From Micromonospora sp. CP22 (GTDB lineage: Bacteria > Actinomycetota > Actinomycetes > Mycobacteriales > Micromonosporaceae), in the NCBI RefSeq assembly GCF_009712475.1, contig NZ_VCJO01000016.1, positions 1 through 64,000 on the forward strand: 64,000 bases of DNA, in the 5' to 3' direction. Shown here in pieces: positions 7,382 through 16,308 of the stretch. A model generated the notes under the pieces. That model searched no databases. It saw only the letters and a program-made list of their open reading frames with translations, and was not told the origin of the DNA. The translations under genes and the position numbers were made by a program. The stretch's first letter is position 1, and each line of letters begins with the position of its first letter.

Positions 7382-9019
7382 ATGTTCCGCAGATCGTGGC
7401 GTCACGCGGCGGCGGCTGCTGCCGTGCTGCTAGCCCTCAGTAGCGTCACCGCCTGTGGCGACGACTCCTCCGACAGCGAAGATCTGTCGGAGAACCGGGT
7501 CGGCGCGATGGAGAACTACTCCGTCGGCACCCAGTTCAAGGCCACCGAGCCGCTCTCCTTCTCCGTCCTCTACAACAACCACCCGAACTATCCGTTGAAG
7601 GAGGACTGGCTGTTCTGGACGGAGCTGCAGTCCCGGACGAACGTCAGCCTCGAGAAGGTCGCCGTCCCGCTGAGCGACTACAACCAGAAGCGCAGCCTGC
7701 TCATCGGTGCCGGCGACGCCCCGCTGCTCATCCCCAAGACCTATCCGCCGGACGTGCACGCGTACGTCTCCTCGGGGGCGATCCTGCCGGTCAGCGACTA
7801 CCTCGATCTGATGCCGAACTTCAAGGACAAGATCGAGAAGTGGAACCTCAACGCTGAGATCGACACCCTGCGCCAGCAGGACGGCAAGTTCTACCTGCTG
7901 CCCGGTCTGCACGAGAAGCCGTGGCACGAGTACTCCCTGGCGGTCCGCACCGACATCCTCGAAGAGCTGAACCTCGAGATCCCGAAGACCTGGGACGACG
8001 TCTACACCATGCTCAAGGCGATGAAGGCGGCGTACCCGGACGTCTACCCGTTCTCCGACCGGTTCAGCCAGCCCAACCCCGCCGGCAACCTGCTCAACAT
8101 GCTGGCCGTGTCGCACGGCCTGGCCGGTGCGGGCTGGAACTTCCAGCACGTCAACTGGAACGAGCAGGCGCAGCAGTTCGAGTACACCGGTGCCACCGAG
8201 CACTACCGGCACATGCTGGAGTACCTCAACAAGCTGGTGAAGGAGAAGCTGCTCGACCCGGAGAGCTTCACCCAGACCGACGACCTGGCCCGGCAGAAGC
8301 TCGCCAACAGCAAGTCCTTCGTGATCAGCAGCAACGCGCAGACGTTGGTCAACGACTACCGGCCCGACCTGGCCGCGACCAACCCGAAGGCGAAGATCAC
8401 CAAGATCCCGCTGCCGATCGGACCGGCCGGCGAGATCAACCCGGCCAGCCGGCTCGAGAACGGCATGATGATCTCCTCGAAGGCCCGCGACAGCAAGAAC
8501 TTCGTGGCCATGATGCAGTTCGTCGACTGGCTCTGGTACTCCGACGAGGGCCAGCACTTCGCCAAGTGGGGCGTCGAGGGCACCACCTACGTCAAGGACA
8601 GCTCCGGCAAGCCCACCCTCGCCCCGGACGTCGACATGATCGGCCTCAACCCCGGTGCGCCCAAGCACCTGCAGAAGGACTTCGGCTTCGGCAACGGAGT
8701 GTTCTCCTACGGCGGCAAGCCCGAACTGGTGCAGGCGTTCTTCTCCCCCGAGGAGCAGGAGTTCCAGAAGGTGATGAACGCCCGCGCGCCGAAGTCGCCG
8801 CCGCCGCCGTACCCGCTCAGCGACGAGGAGCGGGAGCAGGTGTCGCTCTGGGAGACGCCGCTGAAGGACCACGTCTACCAGGCCACGCTCCAGTTCATCC
8901 TCGGGCAGCGTGACTTCGCCGAGTGGGACGCCTACGTGGCGGAGCTGAAGAGCAAGAACATGGACGCCTACCTGGAGACGGTCAACAACGCGTACAAGCG
9001 CTACCAGGAGAAGAACTAG
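7382..9019 (+). CDS. Large extracellular solute-binding lipoprotein, LplA/YtcQ type
   Basis: 545 residues, the size of LplA-type binding proteins rather than the usual 430. A type II signal peptide ends in the lipobox SVTAC with Cys25 as the lipidated residue. SBP_bac_1-like folds follow, rich in aromatic residues (YNNHPNYPLKEDWLFWTEL). AAAGGAAA precedes the ATG. It captures the oligosaccharide for the two permeases upstream. The hairpin 6 nt after its stop may stabilise this part of the message, as binding proteins are often needed in excess. Confidence 0.9.
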   Translation: MFRRSWRHAAAAAAVLLALSSVTACGDDSSDSEDLSENRVGAMENYSVGTQFKATEPLSFSVLYNNHPNYPLKEDWLFWTELQSRTNVSLEKVAVPLSDYNQKRSLLIGAGDAPLLIPKTYPPDVHAYVSSGAILPVSDYLDLMPNFKDKIEKWNLNAEIDTLRQQDGKFYLLPGLHEKPWHEYSLAVRTDILEELNLEIPKTWDDVYTMLKAMKAAYPDVYPFSDRFSQPNPAGNLLNMLAVSHGLAGAGWNFQHVNWNEQAQQFEYTGATEHYRHMLEYLNKLVKEKLLDPESFTQTDDLARQKLANSKSFVISSNAQTLVNDYRPDLAATNPKAKITKIPLPIGPAGEINPASRLENGMMISSKARDSKNFVAMMQFVDWLWYSDEGQHFAKWGVEGTTYVKDSSGKPTLAPDVDMIGLNPGAPKHLQKDFGFGNGVFSYGGKPELVQAFFSPEEQEFQKVMNARAPKSPPPPYPLSDEEREQVSLWETPLKDHVYQATLQFILGQRDFAEWDAYVAELKSKNMDAYLETVNNAYKRYQEKN

Positions 9020-9024
9020 GTGAC

Positions 9025-9065
9025 GTGTCCGGTCCGGTCGGGGTCGGCGCGGCCGGACCGGACAC
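9025..9065 (+). terminator. Intra-operon hairpin after the binding-protein gene
   Basis: GTGTCCGGTCCGG (9025-9037) pairs perfectly with CCGGACCGGACAC (9053-9065) around a 15-nt loop. There is no T tract, and the next gene starts 30 nt later on the same strand. It may act as a partial terminator or as a 3' stabiliser that raises binding-protein mRNA over GH39 mRNA. Confidence 0.7.
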
Positions 9066-9095
9066 CCTCCACCACCCACGAGCACGAGGACGACG

Positions 9096-10616
9096 ATGCG
9101 CATCACCGTTGCGGAGCAACCCGTCGGCCGGCTGAGCGACGCGTGGCGCTTCGCGGTCGGCACCGGCCGGTTCGACCTGGCCCTGCGGCGCGACTACCAG
9201 GACTCGCTGGCGCTGATCCAACGCGAGATCGGCTTCCGGCACATCCGGGGGCACGGCCTGCTCAGTGACGGCGTGGGCGTGTACCGCCCGTACGAGTACC
9301 AGGGGCGACGCCACGTCCGGCACGCCTTCGGCTACGTCGACCAGGTCGTCGACGCGTACCTGGAGCTGGGCATCCGGCCGTTCGTGGAGTTGGGCTTCAT
9401 GCCCTCCGGGCTGGCCAGTGGAGATCAGACGGTGTTCTGGTGGCAGGGCAACGTCACCCCGCCCCGATCGCACCGGGAGTGGGCCGACCTGGTCCGGACC
9501 ACCGTCGCCCACCTCGTCGACCGGTACGGCCTCGACGAGGTGCGTGGCTGGCCGATCGAGGTGTGGAACGAGCCCGATCTGAAGGAGTTCTGGCAGGGCG
9601 CGGACGCCGACGCCTACCACCGGCTCTACGAGGTGAGCGCGCACGCGGTCAAGGACGTCGACGCCGACCTCCAGGTCGGTGGCCCGGCGCTCTCCCCCGG
9701 TGCCGACGACACCTGGCTGCCCCGGTTCGCCGAGTTCGTCACCGACCGCTCGGTGCCGGTCGACTTCGTCAGCCGGCACGCCTACACCTCCGGCCCGGCC
9801 CAACACGTACCGTTCGGCGTACACCAGGACCTGGCACCGGCGGGGCGGCTGCTGGAGCAGTTCGGCAGCCCTCGCCGGTTGCTCGCCGGCACCGCGCTGG
9901 CCGACCTGCCGGTGCACATCACCGAGTTCAACAGCTCCTACCGGCCGGACAACCCGATCCACGACACCGCCTTCCACGCCGCCTATCTGGCCCCGGTGCT
10001 GGCGAGCGGTGGCGACCTGGTCGACTCGTTCGCGTACTGGACCTTCAGCGACGTGTTCGAGGAGGTGGGTGTGCCGACCACCCTGTTCCACGGCGGGTTC
10101 GGGCTGCTCACCCACCGGCAGATCCGCAAGCCCACCTTCCACCTGTACGCCTTCATGAACCGGCTGGGCGGGCAGATCCTGGCTCGCGGCGCCGATCACC
10201 TGGTCACCCGCGACGACACCGGCCGGATCGCCGTGCTCGCCTGGGCTCCGGTGGACGTCACCGGCCGCGACCCGGTCGACAACCACACCGTCCGCCTGTC
10301 ACTACCGATCACCGACGGGACGGCCCGCAGCGCCTTCCTGCTGCGCTCCTCGGTCAGCGAGGTGGCCGGCAACGCCTGGCGGGCCTGGTGCGAGCTGGGT
10401 CGGCCGGCCTCCCCCACCGCCCGACAACTGGACGTCCTGCGGCAGGCGGCCGAACCGGCCCGGCAGCACCGCGCGCTGCCGGTGCGGGCCGGTCGCGTCG
10501 AGGTGGACCTGCACCTCACCCGGCACGAGGTGACCCTGGCCGAGGTGAGCGCGGTGAGCGACGAGACGCCACCCTGGTGGGACGAGAGACGTCTACTCGG
10601 CCAGGAGTCGACGTGA
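9096..10616 (+). CDS. GH39 family beta-xylosidase
   Basis: 506 residues, normal GH39 length. The acid/base is Glu159 in VWNEPDL and the nucleophile Glu277 in HITEFNSSY; RHIRGHGLL and FWWWx-like YWTFSDVFEE also fit the family. There is no signal peptide. It would release xylose from the non-reducing end of imported xylo-oligosaccharides, in parallel with GH3. It starts 30 nt after the hairpin following the binding-protein gene and overlaps the next gene (GTGA), so it is the sixth-last function of one long operon from 3038 to 11296. Confidence 0.92.
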   Translation: MRITVAEQPVGRLSDAWRFAVGTGRFDLALRRDYQDSLALIQREIGFRHIRGHGLLSDGVGVYRPYEYQGRRHVRHAFGYVDQVVDAYLELGIRPFVELGFMPSGLASGDQTVFWWQGNVTPPRSHREWADLVRTTVAHLVDRYGLDEVRGWPIEVWNEPDLKEFWQGADADAYHRLYEVSAHAVKDVDADLQVGGPALSPGADDTWLPRFAEFVTDRSVPVDFVSRHAYTSGPAQHVPFGVHQDLAPAGRLLEQFGSPRRLLAGTALADLPVHITEFNSSYRPDNPIHDTAFHAAYLAPVLASGGDLVDSFAYWTFSDVFEEVGVPTTLFHGGFGLLTHRQIRKPTFHLYAFMNRLGGQILARGADHLVTRDDTGRIAVLAWAPVDVTGRDPVDNHTVRLSLPITDGTARSAFLLRSSVSEVAGNAWRAWCELGRPASPTARQLDVLRQAAEPARQHRALPVRAGRVEVDLHLTRHEVTLAEVSAVSDETPPWWDERRLLGQEST

Positions 10617-11296
10617 GCACCGCCGCCCGCCGGGAGTTCGGCGCCGGCCCGCTGTCCCGGGTCGCGGCGCTGGTCTACACGCTGCTCGTGGTGGAGTTGC
10701 TGCTGCTGGTCTGTGCGGCCCCCGGCCTGGTGGCGCTGTTCGCCCTGGAACGGCACGTGAGCAACCTGCCGCTGGTCGCCGTCTGTGCGGTGCCGCTCGG
10801 CCCGGCCTTCTCCGCCGCGCTGTACGCCCTGCACCGTCAGCGCCTCGACCTGACCGAACTGCACCCGTGGCGACTGTTCTGGCGCGGTTACCGGGCCAAC
10901 CTGACCGGCTCGCTGCTGGTCTGGGTGCCGACGCTGCTCTGGCTGACCGTGATCGCGGTCAACCTGGTCAACCTGCCGGCGGCGGGAGTGCCGGGTTGGT
11001 GGGCGGCGCCGCTGGTGCTGGTCGGTGCCGGGGTGTGCGTGGTCGGGCTCAACGCGCTGGTGATCACATCGCTGTTCACGTTCCGGTTGCGCGACGTGTT
11101 CCGGCTGGCCGGGTACTTCGTGCTGCGTACCCCGGTGGTCGCCGTCGGCACCGCGTTGCTGCTGGTCGCGGCGACGGCACTCACCGTGGCCACCTCGGAG
11201 GCGGCGCTGGCCGCCCTCGGCTCGGTGCTGGCGCTGGCGCTGGTGCGCGGTGGCACCCCGATGATCGACATCGTCCGGGACGAGTTCGTGCAGTGA
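10613..11296 (+). CDS. DUF624 (YesL-like) membrane protein
   Basis: 227 residues from the GTG that overlaps the GH39 stop. About six hydrophobic segments, starting with ALVYTLLVVELLLLVCAAPGLVALF. YesL/DUF624 proteins are routinely encoded with LplB/YtcP/LplA importers; their role is unknown, and an accessory part in sugar uptake is usually assumed from context. It is the last gene of the operon; its stop lies 12 nt from the stop of the convergent AraC gene. Confidence 0.82.
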   Translation: MSTAARREFGAGPLSRVAALVYTLLVVELLLLVCAAPGLVALFALERHVSNLPLVAVCAVPLGPAFSAALYALHRQRLDLTELHPWRLFWRGYRANLTGSLLVWVPTLLWLTVIAVNLVNLPAAGVPGWWAAPLVLVGAGVCVVGLNALVITSLFTFRLRDVFRLAGYFVLRTPVVAVGTALLLVAATALTVATSEAALAALGSVLALALVRGGTPMIDIVRDEFVQ

Positions 11297-11308
11297 CCCG
11301 GCCGACGC

Positions 11309-12274
11309 TCAGGACGCGCCGGACGCGGGATCACGCCACTGGGTCGGGGTCACCCCGTGCTCGGCGCGGAAGCGTTTGATGAAGTAGCTGACGTCCGGGT
11401 AACCGACCCGTCGGCTGATCGCCGCCACGGTCAGGTCGGTGTCGGTGAGCAGCGACCGCGCCTGCTGCATGCGACGTTGCGCGATCCACTGCTGCACCGT
11501 CCGGCCGGTCTTGCGGCGTACCACGGTGGTGAGGTGGCCGGCGGTGAGCGCCAGGTCGGCGGCGACATCGGCGAGCGAGATCGGCTCCTGGTAACGCCGC
11601 TCGATGACGTCGAAGACCGCCGCCAGCAGCGGCTCCTCCGCCGCGCGGAGTTGGTCGGCGACGTCTGTCGACATCCGGGCCACGGCCACCAACAACAGGG
11701 TCAGGTGCGCGAGCGCGGCCTCCCGGTGGCCGTCGCGTCGGGCCCGCAACTCGGCGTCGAGCGCGGCGAGGCGTTCGACCCAGGCGTCCCGGTCGGACGG
11801 CGGTACGCGCAGCCGCTGTGCCCGGTCGGTGCCACGGGCGAACGGCAGGAGCAGCGGGTGCGACCGCCACGACGAGTAGGCGCCGGGCGTGCCCGGGCGC
11901 ACCACGTCGGCCGGAAACCACACCGCCCATCCGTCGGTGACCGTCACGTCGATCGGCTCCGGGAAGGCGACCACCTGCCCCGGTGCGATGACGAACAGGT
12001 CCCCGTCGGCCACCGTCCACCTGCGATTGTCGATCTCCAACCGACCGGCGGCCCGGCGTGCGTAGAAGAGCACCAGGAAGTCGTGGGTGTGGGCACCGTC
12101 GGCGATCGGATGGGCCACCGGCTCGCCCTGCGGGACCCGAGCCACGGCGACCGGCGCGACGCCCGCCGCCCGGTCGAACCCGATCACCGGTACGCCCCGG
12201 CCGGTCACCCCGACAGCCTGCGGACCGGAGGCCAAACTTCGTCGCATCCGATCCACAGTTACGCCATTGTCCAT
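11309..12274 (-). CDS. AraC family transcriptional regulator
   Basis: 321 residues: an N-terminal cupin-like sugar-binding part (PVAHPIADGAHTHDFLVLFYARR... VADGDLFVIAPGQ) and two C-terminal AraC helix-turn-helix units (ISLADVAADLALTAGHLTTVVRRKTG and DLTVAAISRRVGYPDVSYFIKRF). The ATG at 12274 has GGAG 9 nt upstream. It faces the end of the xylan operon and may act on xylan genes. It is a candidate for the protein binding ACTTCCGGAAG upstream of GH67 and GH10, since these sites sit in activator positions; this link is inference. Confidence 0.88.
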   Translation of the reverse strand: MDNGVTVDRMRRSLASGPQAVGVTGRGVPVIGFDRAAGVAPVAVARVPQGEPVAHPIADGAHTHDFLVLFYARRAAGRLEIDNRRWTVADGDLFVIAPGQVVAFPEPIDVTVTDGWAVWFPADVVRPGTPGAYSSWRSHPLLLPFARGTDRAQRLRVPPSDRDAWVERLAALDAELRARRDGHREAALAHLTLLLVAVARMSTDVADQLRAAEEPLLAAVFDVIERRYQEPISLADVAADLALTAGHLTTVVRRKTGRTVQQWIAQRRMQQARSLLTDTDLTVAAISRRVGYPDVSYFIKRFRAEHGVTPTQWRDPASGAS

Positions 12275-12334
12275 GGTGTCACGCTCCACGACGCTAAGAG
12301 TACGACCGAACTTCATCTGATCTCGGAGCGTCGA

Positions 12335-12985
12335 ATGACCGGACAGCCGCACCACACGGACGCACAGCAGTACCTGCCCGGCATGGGTAAGCACTGGCTG
12401 TTGCCGATCTACGATCCGTTCTCCCGCCTCGCGGGCGTCGGACGTCTGCACGGACAACTGATGGACCGGGCGAACCTCCGGTCCGGCCAGCGGATCCTCG
12501 AAATCGGCTGTGGTACCGGAAACCTCCTGACCGCGCTGGCGCACCGCCACCCGGACACCGTCGCCCTGGGCATCGACCCCGACCCGGCCGCCCTGCGCCG
12601 CGCCCGCCGCAAGGCGACGCGCGCCAACCTGCCGATCCATTACCACCAGGCGTTCGCCGGGGCGCTACCTCTGCCCGACGACAGCGTCGACCGGGTGCTG
12701 TCCGCCTTCATGCTGCACCACCTGGACGACGGCGAGCGGGCACGGGCGTTACGCGAGGCCCGGCGGGTACTGCGACGCGGCGGCGAGCTGCACGTGCTGG
12801 ACATCGACGGCACCCTGTCGGACCGGGGGAAACGCGTGGCGCACCGCAACCCCCGGATGGCCGCCAGCGTCCCCGAACGGGTGCTCGCCGCGCTGATCGA
12901 CGCGGATCTGATCCGCCCGGCGACCAACGGCGGCGGCAGGGCGTGGTTCGGCCGGTACGCCTTCTACCGCGCCGAGGCACCCTGA
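12335..12985 (+). CDS. Class I SAM-dependent methyltransferase
   Basis: 216 residues. Motif I is ILEIGCGTGN (from residue 54), the acidic loop is GIDPDP, and the post-motif LSAFMLHHLDD is typical of Methyltransf_11/25 proteins. GGAG lies 7 nt before the ATG. It is divergent from the AraC gene with only 60 nt between the starts. The substrate cannot be told from sequence; the opening (YLPGMGKHWLLPIYDPFSRLAGV) is shared with uncharacterised actinobacterial methyltransferases. The 94 nt to the GH67 stop hold only a short CCGGTGCGCACCGG palindrome at 13053. Confidence 0.85.
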   Translation: MTGQPHHTDAQQYLPGMGKHWLLPIYDPFSRLAGVGRLHGQLMDRANLRSGQRILEIGCGTGNLLTALAHRHPDTVALGIDPDPAALRRARRKATRANLPIHYHQAFAGALPLPDDSVDRVLSAFMLHHLDDGERARALREARRVLRRGGELHVLDIDGTLSDRGKRVAHRNPRMAASVPERVLAALIDADLIRPATNGGGRAWFGRYAFYRAEAP

Positions 12986-13079
12986 ACCCGCGCCCGACCT
13001 GCCAGCCGTCGACGCCCCGGCACGGGAACGGCTCCGGCACCCCGGCGAGGCCCCGGTGCGCACCGGTCGGCGGCCGGGC

Positions 13080-15134
13080 TCAGTGCAGCGGCCGGCCGTG
13101 CGCGTCGGGCACCCCGGACTTTCGGTGGAAGTAGGCGTTGACCTGGTCACGCCACTCTCGCGCGCAGCGCAGCTGCTCGTCGAGCCGCTCGGTCACCCGG
13201 GCGTGCACGGCCGCGTCGACCAGCCCGACCAGCGACTTCCACCGCAGGCGGGCCGCCTCCACCTCGGCCACCCCGTCGAAGTGGGTGTCGTAGATGTGCT
13301 GGATGACGGTGCGTCCGCTGTGCAGCACGTGCTCGTACGGCACGTGGTGGAAGAAGAGCAGCAGCTCGTCGGGGCAGGTGTCCGGGGATTCGTACACCCG
13401 GGACCACGGCCGTGGGTACTGGCCGGTGAAGCCGGTGCCGGTGGCCCGGGTGCGGTCCACGCCCACGCCGTCCCGGTCGGCGAAATGGTACGTCCCCCAC
13501 GGGGTGTACTCGTACCCGTCGACGTCCGGGCCGTAGTGGCTCCCCGGCCGCACCATGAACCCCACGCCCAGTGGGGCGGTGTACCGCTCGTAGGTGCGCC
13601 ACGAGTCGTCCATGATCTCGTGGACGGTGCGGCGGAGCAGGTCCGGGTCGGCGACGGTCTCCGGGTGGAACGTCAGCTCGATCCACTCGTCGAGCACCAC
13701 CGCCGGGCTCAGTCGCGGATCCCAGGCGAGTCGACCGAACGCGTACAGGTTGGCCTGGGCCAGCGGATGCCCGGTCCAGAACGGGTCGTCACCCACATTG
13801 GAGACGGCCACCAGGCCACCGCCGTCGGCGGCCACGCCGGAGACGGTCTGCCCGTCGTCGCCCCAACCGAACCGGAGCACCTCGCTCCACCAGGGAGCCA
13901 GGTAGCACACGTGCCGCTGCTGACCGGTGTACTCCTGCGTGACCTGGAACTCCACCGCCAGCCGGGTGTCGGGCATCGCCGTGATCACCGGGGAGACGGG
14001 CTCCCGGGTCTGGAAGTCCATCGGACCGTGCTTGACCTGCACGATGACGTTGTCGCCGAAGCGGCCGTCGAGTGGGGCGAAGTGGTCGTAGGCGGCGCGG
14101 GCACGGTCGGTCGAGCGGTCCCGCCAGTCCTGCTGGTGGTTGTAGACGAAGGCCCGCCAGTGCACCACACCGCCGTGCGGCGCCAGCGCCTCGGCGAGCA
14201 GATTCGCGCCGTCGGCGTGGTCGCGGCCGTAGCTGAACGGGCCCGGCTGCCCCTCCGAGTCGGCCTTCACCACGTAGCCGCCGAAGTCGGGGATGCGGGC
14301 GTACACCGCCCGGGTGGTCTCGGCCCACCACGCCCGCACCGCCTCGTCGAGCGGGTCCGCGGTGGGCAGCCCGGCGAGGACGACGGGTGCGGCGAAGGTG
14401 ACCGACAGATGCACCCGGATGCCGTACGGGCGGAACTCGTCGGCGATCTCGGCGACCTCGTCGAGTCGCTCGGTGAGCAGCCGCGCCTCGGCGGCGTGCA
14501 CGTTGACGTTGTTCACCGCCACCGCGTTGATCCCGCACGCGGCCAGCAGTCGCGCGTACGCCCACAGCCGGTGGCGGTCGCGTCGGGGACGACCGTCGCT
14601 CCAGAAGATCGACCCGCCGGAGTAGCCGCGTTCGACCTGCCCCATCACCGGGTGCACGTCGACGTTGTCCCAGTGGTCGAGCATCCGGCGGCGCATCGCG
14701 GGACGGTGCCGCCGTGCCGCCCGGGGTGCGCCGAACGCCGACTCGCCGAGCCGGACGACGTGGAACAGCCCGTAGAGGAGCCCGGCCGGTTCGTCGGCGA
14801 GCACCACGGTGACCTCACCGTGGCGGGCCAGCGCGTAGCCCTCCGCGCCGAGTGGCCCGTCGTCGGCCGCGTCCAGCTCGGCCAGCACGGCGTCGAGTTC
14901 GGTGGGGCCGCCGTCGGCGGCCGACACCAGGGCGAGCACCAGGCTCGGTGCCGGCCCGGCCGTCCCGCGCCGGACGCTGCCCCCGTGGACGGCGCTGGCC
15001 TGCTCGATCTCGGCGACGACCGTGTCCACGAGGCTGCCGTCGCCGAGCACGAGGCAGTGCCGGGAGCCGATCGCGCGGAACGCCTCGGGCGGCAACCAGG
15101 CGGGGTGGACGTCGGTCGAAGCGGGGCGGCTCAT
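13080..15134 (-). CDS. aguA: GH67 alpha-glucuronidase
   Basis: 684 residues, the usual GH67 length. The family hallmark KADSEGQPGPF is present with catalytic Glu294, along with RRMLDHWDNVD, INAVAVNNVNV and QVKHGPMDFQTREP. GH67 enzymes remove 4-O-methylglucuronic acid from the non-reducing end of aldouronic acids inside the cell; no signal peptide is seen. No ribosome binding site precedes the ATG at 15134. A TTGACG-N16-TACGAT promoter puts the transcript start at about the ATG, so the mRNA is probably leaderless. An ACTTCCGGAAG site lies directly upstream of the -35. The gene complements the GH10/GH30 xylanases that produce aldouronates. Confidence 0.95.
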   Translation of the reverse strand: MSRPASTDVHPAWLPPEAFRAIGSRHCLVLGDGSLVDTVVAEIEQASAVHGGSVRRGTAGPAPSLVLALVSAADGGPTELDAVLAELDAADDGPLGAEGYALARHGEVTVVLADEPAGLLYGLFHVVRLGESAFGAPRAARRHRPAMRRRMLDHWDNVDVHPVMGQVERGYSGGSIFWSDGRPRRDRHRLWAYARLLAACGINAVAVNNVNVHAAEARLLTERLDEVAEIADEFRPYGIRVHLSVTFAAPVVLAGLPTADPLDEAVRAWWAETTRAVYARIPDFGGYVVKADSEGQPGPFSYGRDHADGANLLAEALAPHGGVVHWRAFVYNHQQDWRDRSTDRARAAYDHFAPLDGRFGDNVIVQVKHGPMDFQTREPVSPVITAMPDTRLAVEFQVTQEYTGQQRHVCYLAPWWSEVLRFGWGDDGQTVSGVAADGGGLVAVSNVGDDPFWTGHPLAQANLYAFGRLAWDPRLSPAVVLDEWIELTFHPETVADPDLLRRTVHEIMDDSWRTYERYTAPLGVGFMVRPGSHYGPDVDGYEYTPWGTYHFADRDGVGVDRTRATGTGFTGQYPRPWSRVYESPDTCPDELLLFFHHVPYEHVLHSGRTVIQHIYDTHFDGVAEVEAARLRWKSLVGLVDAAVHARVTERLDEQLRCAREWRDQVNAYFHRKSGVPDAHGRPLH

Positions 15135-15141
15135 CGCGCAG

Positions 15142-15169
15142 ATCGTAACGATTCCGACAGGGGCGTCAA
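15142..15169 (-). promoter_or_regulatory. Promoter of the GH67 gene, leaderless
   Basis: Minus strand TTGACG (15169-15164), 16-nt spacer, TACGAT (15147-15142). Seven nt then separate the -10 from the ATG at 15134, so transcription would start at the initiation codon. Confidence 0.65.
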
Positions 15170-15172
15170 GAT

Positions 15173-15183
15173 ACTTCCGGAAG
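15173..15183. promoter_or_regulatory. ACTTCCGGAAG site upstream of GH67
   Basis: Contains the 10-bp palindrome CTTCCGGAAG, 4 nt upstream of the -35. The identical 11-mer occurs in front of the large GH10 gene at 53400, in the same place relative to its promoter. The position suits an activator. Confidence 0.55.
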
Positions 15184-15271
15184 GTACCGGTGGGCACGCT
15201 GGGGGGTGGCGGGCCCACCGGCCGGTGATTCAGGTGGCGCCGCCCCGACCGCCACCGGATGGCGGTAGCCG

Positions 15272-16141
15272 TCAGGCCGGTTCGACGGGCAACCACAACT
15301 CGCAGGTTGCGGTGCTGAAGTCGGCCGCGCGTTCGAGGATCGCGACCATCGACGGACCGGGCCGAAGCCGCCACGGGTTCGACGGGAACCACTCCGCGGC
15401 GGTCGCCGTCCAGGTCCGTTGCAGGGCCTGCGGATGGGGTCCGGCCGTGCGGAAGACCGCCCACGCACCGGCCGGTACCTCGATGCTGTCGAGGTCGTCC
15501 GGGACGCCGGTGTCGTGGCTGACCGCGACCCCGTGCAGGTAGGTCAGCTCGGTGCCCTCGACCGCGTCCGGGCCGATGTCGGCGGTGACCTGGAGCAGGC
15601 CCGCCGGCTCGGTGTCGCTGAGCTGCTTCAGGCGCTGGTGCTCCTCGGCGGGTAGGGCGGCGATGTGCCGCTGGATGTGCGGATTGACCCCGTGGTGGAT
15701 GAGCGGAACGCGGGCGGCGTGTCCGACGAGCCGCAACCCGGGCCGGTCGACGATGCGGGTGTCCACGGGGGTGCTCCCTTCGACGGTCAGGCGGAACCTG
15801 AGCTGCGGTTGAGTACGAAGGGGGCCACCATCGCGACGAGCGTCGCCGGGGCCGACGCCGTGGACGGCCCGGAACGCACGGCCGAACGCCTCCGTCGAGC
15901 CGTACCCGTACCGCACCGCGATGCTGAGCAGGTCGTCCTCACCCCGGACGACGTCGCCCGCGGCGACGGTCATGCGCCGCCGACGTACGTACTCCGACAG
16001 CGGCATGCCGGCCAGCGACGAGAACATCCGCCGCAGGTGGTACTCGGTCGTGCCGAGTGCCCGAGCCGACGCGGTGACGTCGAGTTCCTCGGTGAGGTGC
16101 TCCTCGACGAGGTCGACAAGCCGGTTGAGTGCCGAGATCAT
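15272..16141 (-). CDS. AraC family regulator with C-terminal GyrI-like effector domain
   Basis: 289 residues. Two HTH units at the N-terminus (DVTASARALGTTEYHLRRMFSS and LLSIAVRYGYGSTEAFGRAFRAVHG) are followed by a GyrI/Rob-like small-molecule-binding domain (from about residue 120, LRFRLTVEGSTPVDTRIVDRPGLRLVGHA). This order is that of Rob/SoxS-like proteins with drug-binding tails. It lies 137 nt upstream of GH67 on the same strand, but a terminator-like or shared unit is not evident and a role in xylan use is not implied. Confidence 0.88.
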   Translation of the reverse strand: MISALNRLVDLVEEHLTEELDVTASARALGTTEYHLRRMFSSLAGMPLSEYVRRRRMTVAAGDVVRGEDDLLSIAVRYGYGSTEAFGRAFRAVHGVGPGDARRDGGPLRTQPQLRFRLTVEGSTPVDTRIVDRPGLRLVGHAARVPLIHHGVNPHIQRHIAALPAEEHQRLKQLSDTEPAGLLQVTADIGPDAVEGTELTYLHGVAVSHDTGVPDDLDSIEVPAGAWAVFRTAGPHPQALQRTWTATAAEWFPSNPWRLRPGPSMVAILERAADFSTATCELWLPVEPA

Positions 16142-16308
16142 GAAGCCCCCCTTTCGACGTCAAGCCTGGCCCGCGCGAGGCGGTCCGCGCCCGATCGTCC
16201 TGGCCCGATCCGATCATGTGAAAGCGGGCGGTCGCTCGGGGCGCGCCGTCGTTTGGGCGGCCGGCGGGCGGGTAGACGCCGGATCCGCGGCGAGAGGGGT
16301 ACGGCGAG

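Noticed and set aside
13053..13066. CCGGTGCGCACCGG palindrome between the methyltransferase and GH67 as a terminator
   Set aside because: Only 5 bp of stem with a 4-nt loop; such GC palindromes are expected by chance in this genome.
13056..15542. 828-codon open frame on the plus strand opposite the GH67 gene
   Set aside because: It mirrors GH67 codon phase, is rich in Arg/Gly/Val/His repeats without any domain, and has no ribosome binding site. It is an antisense shadow of a GC-rich gene.
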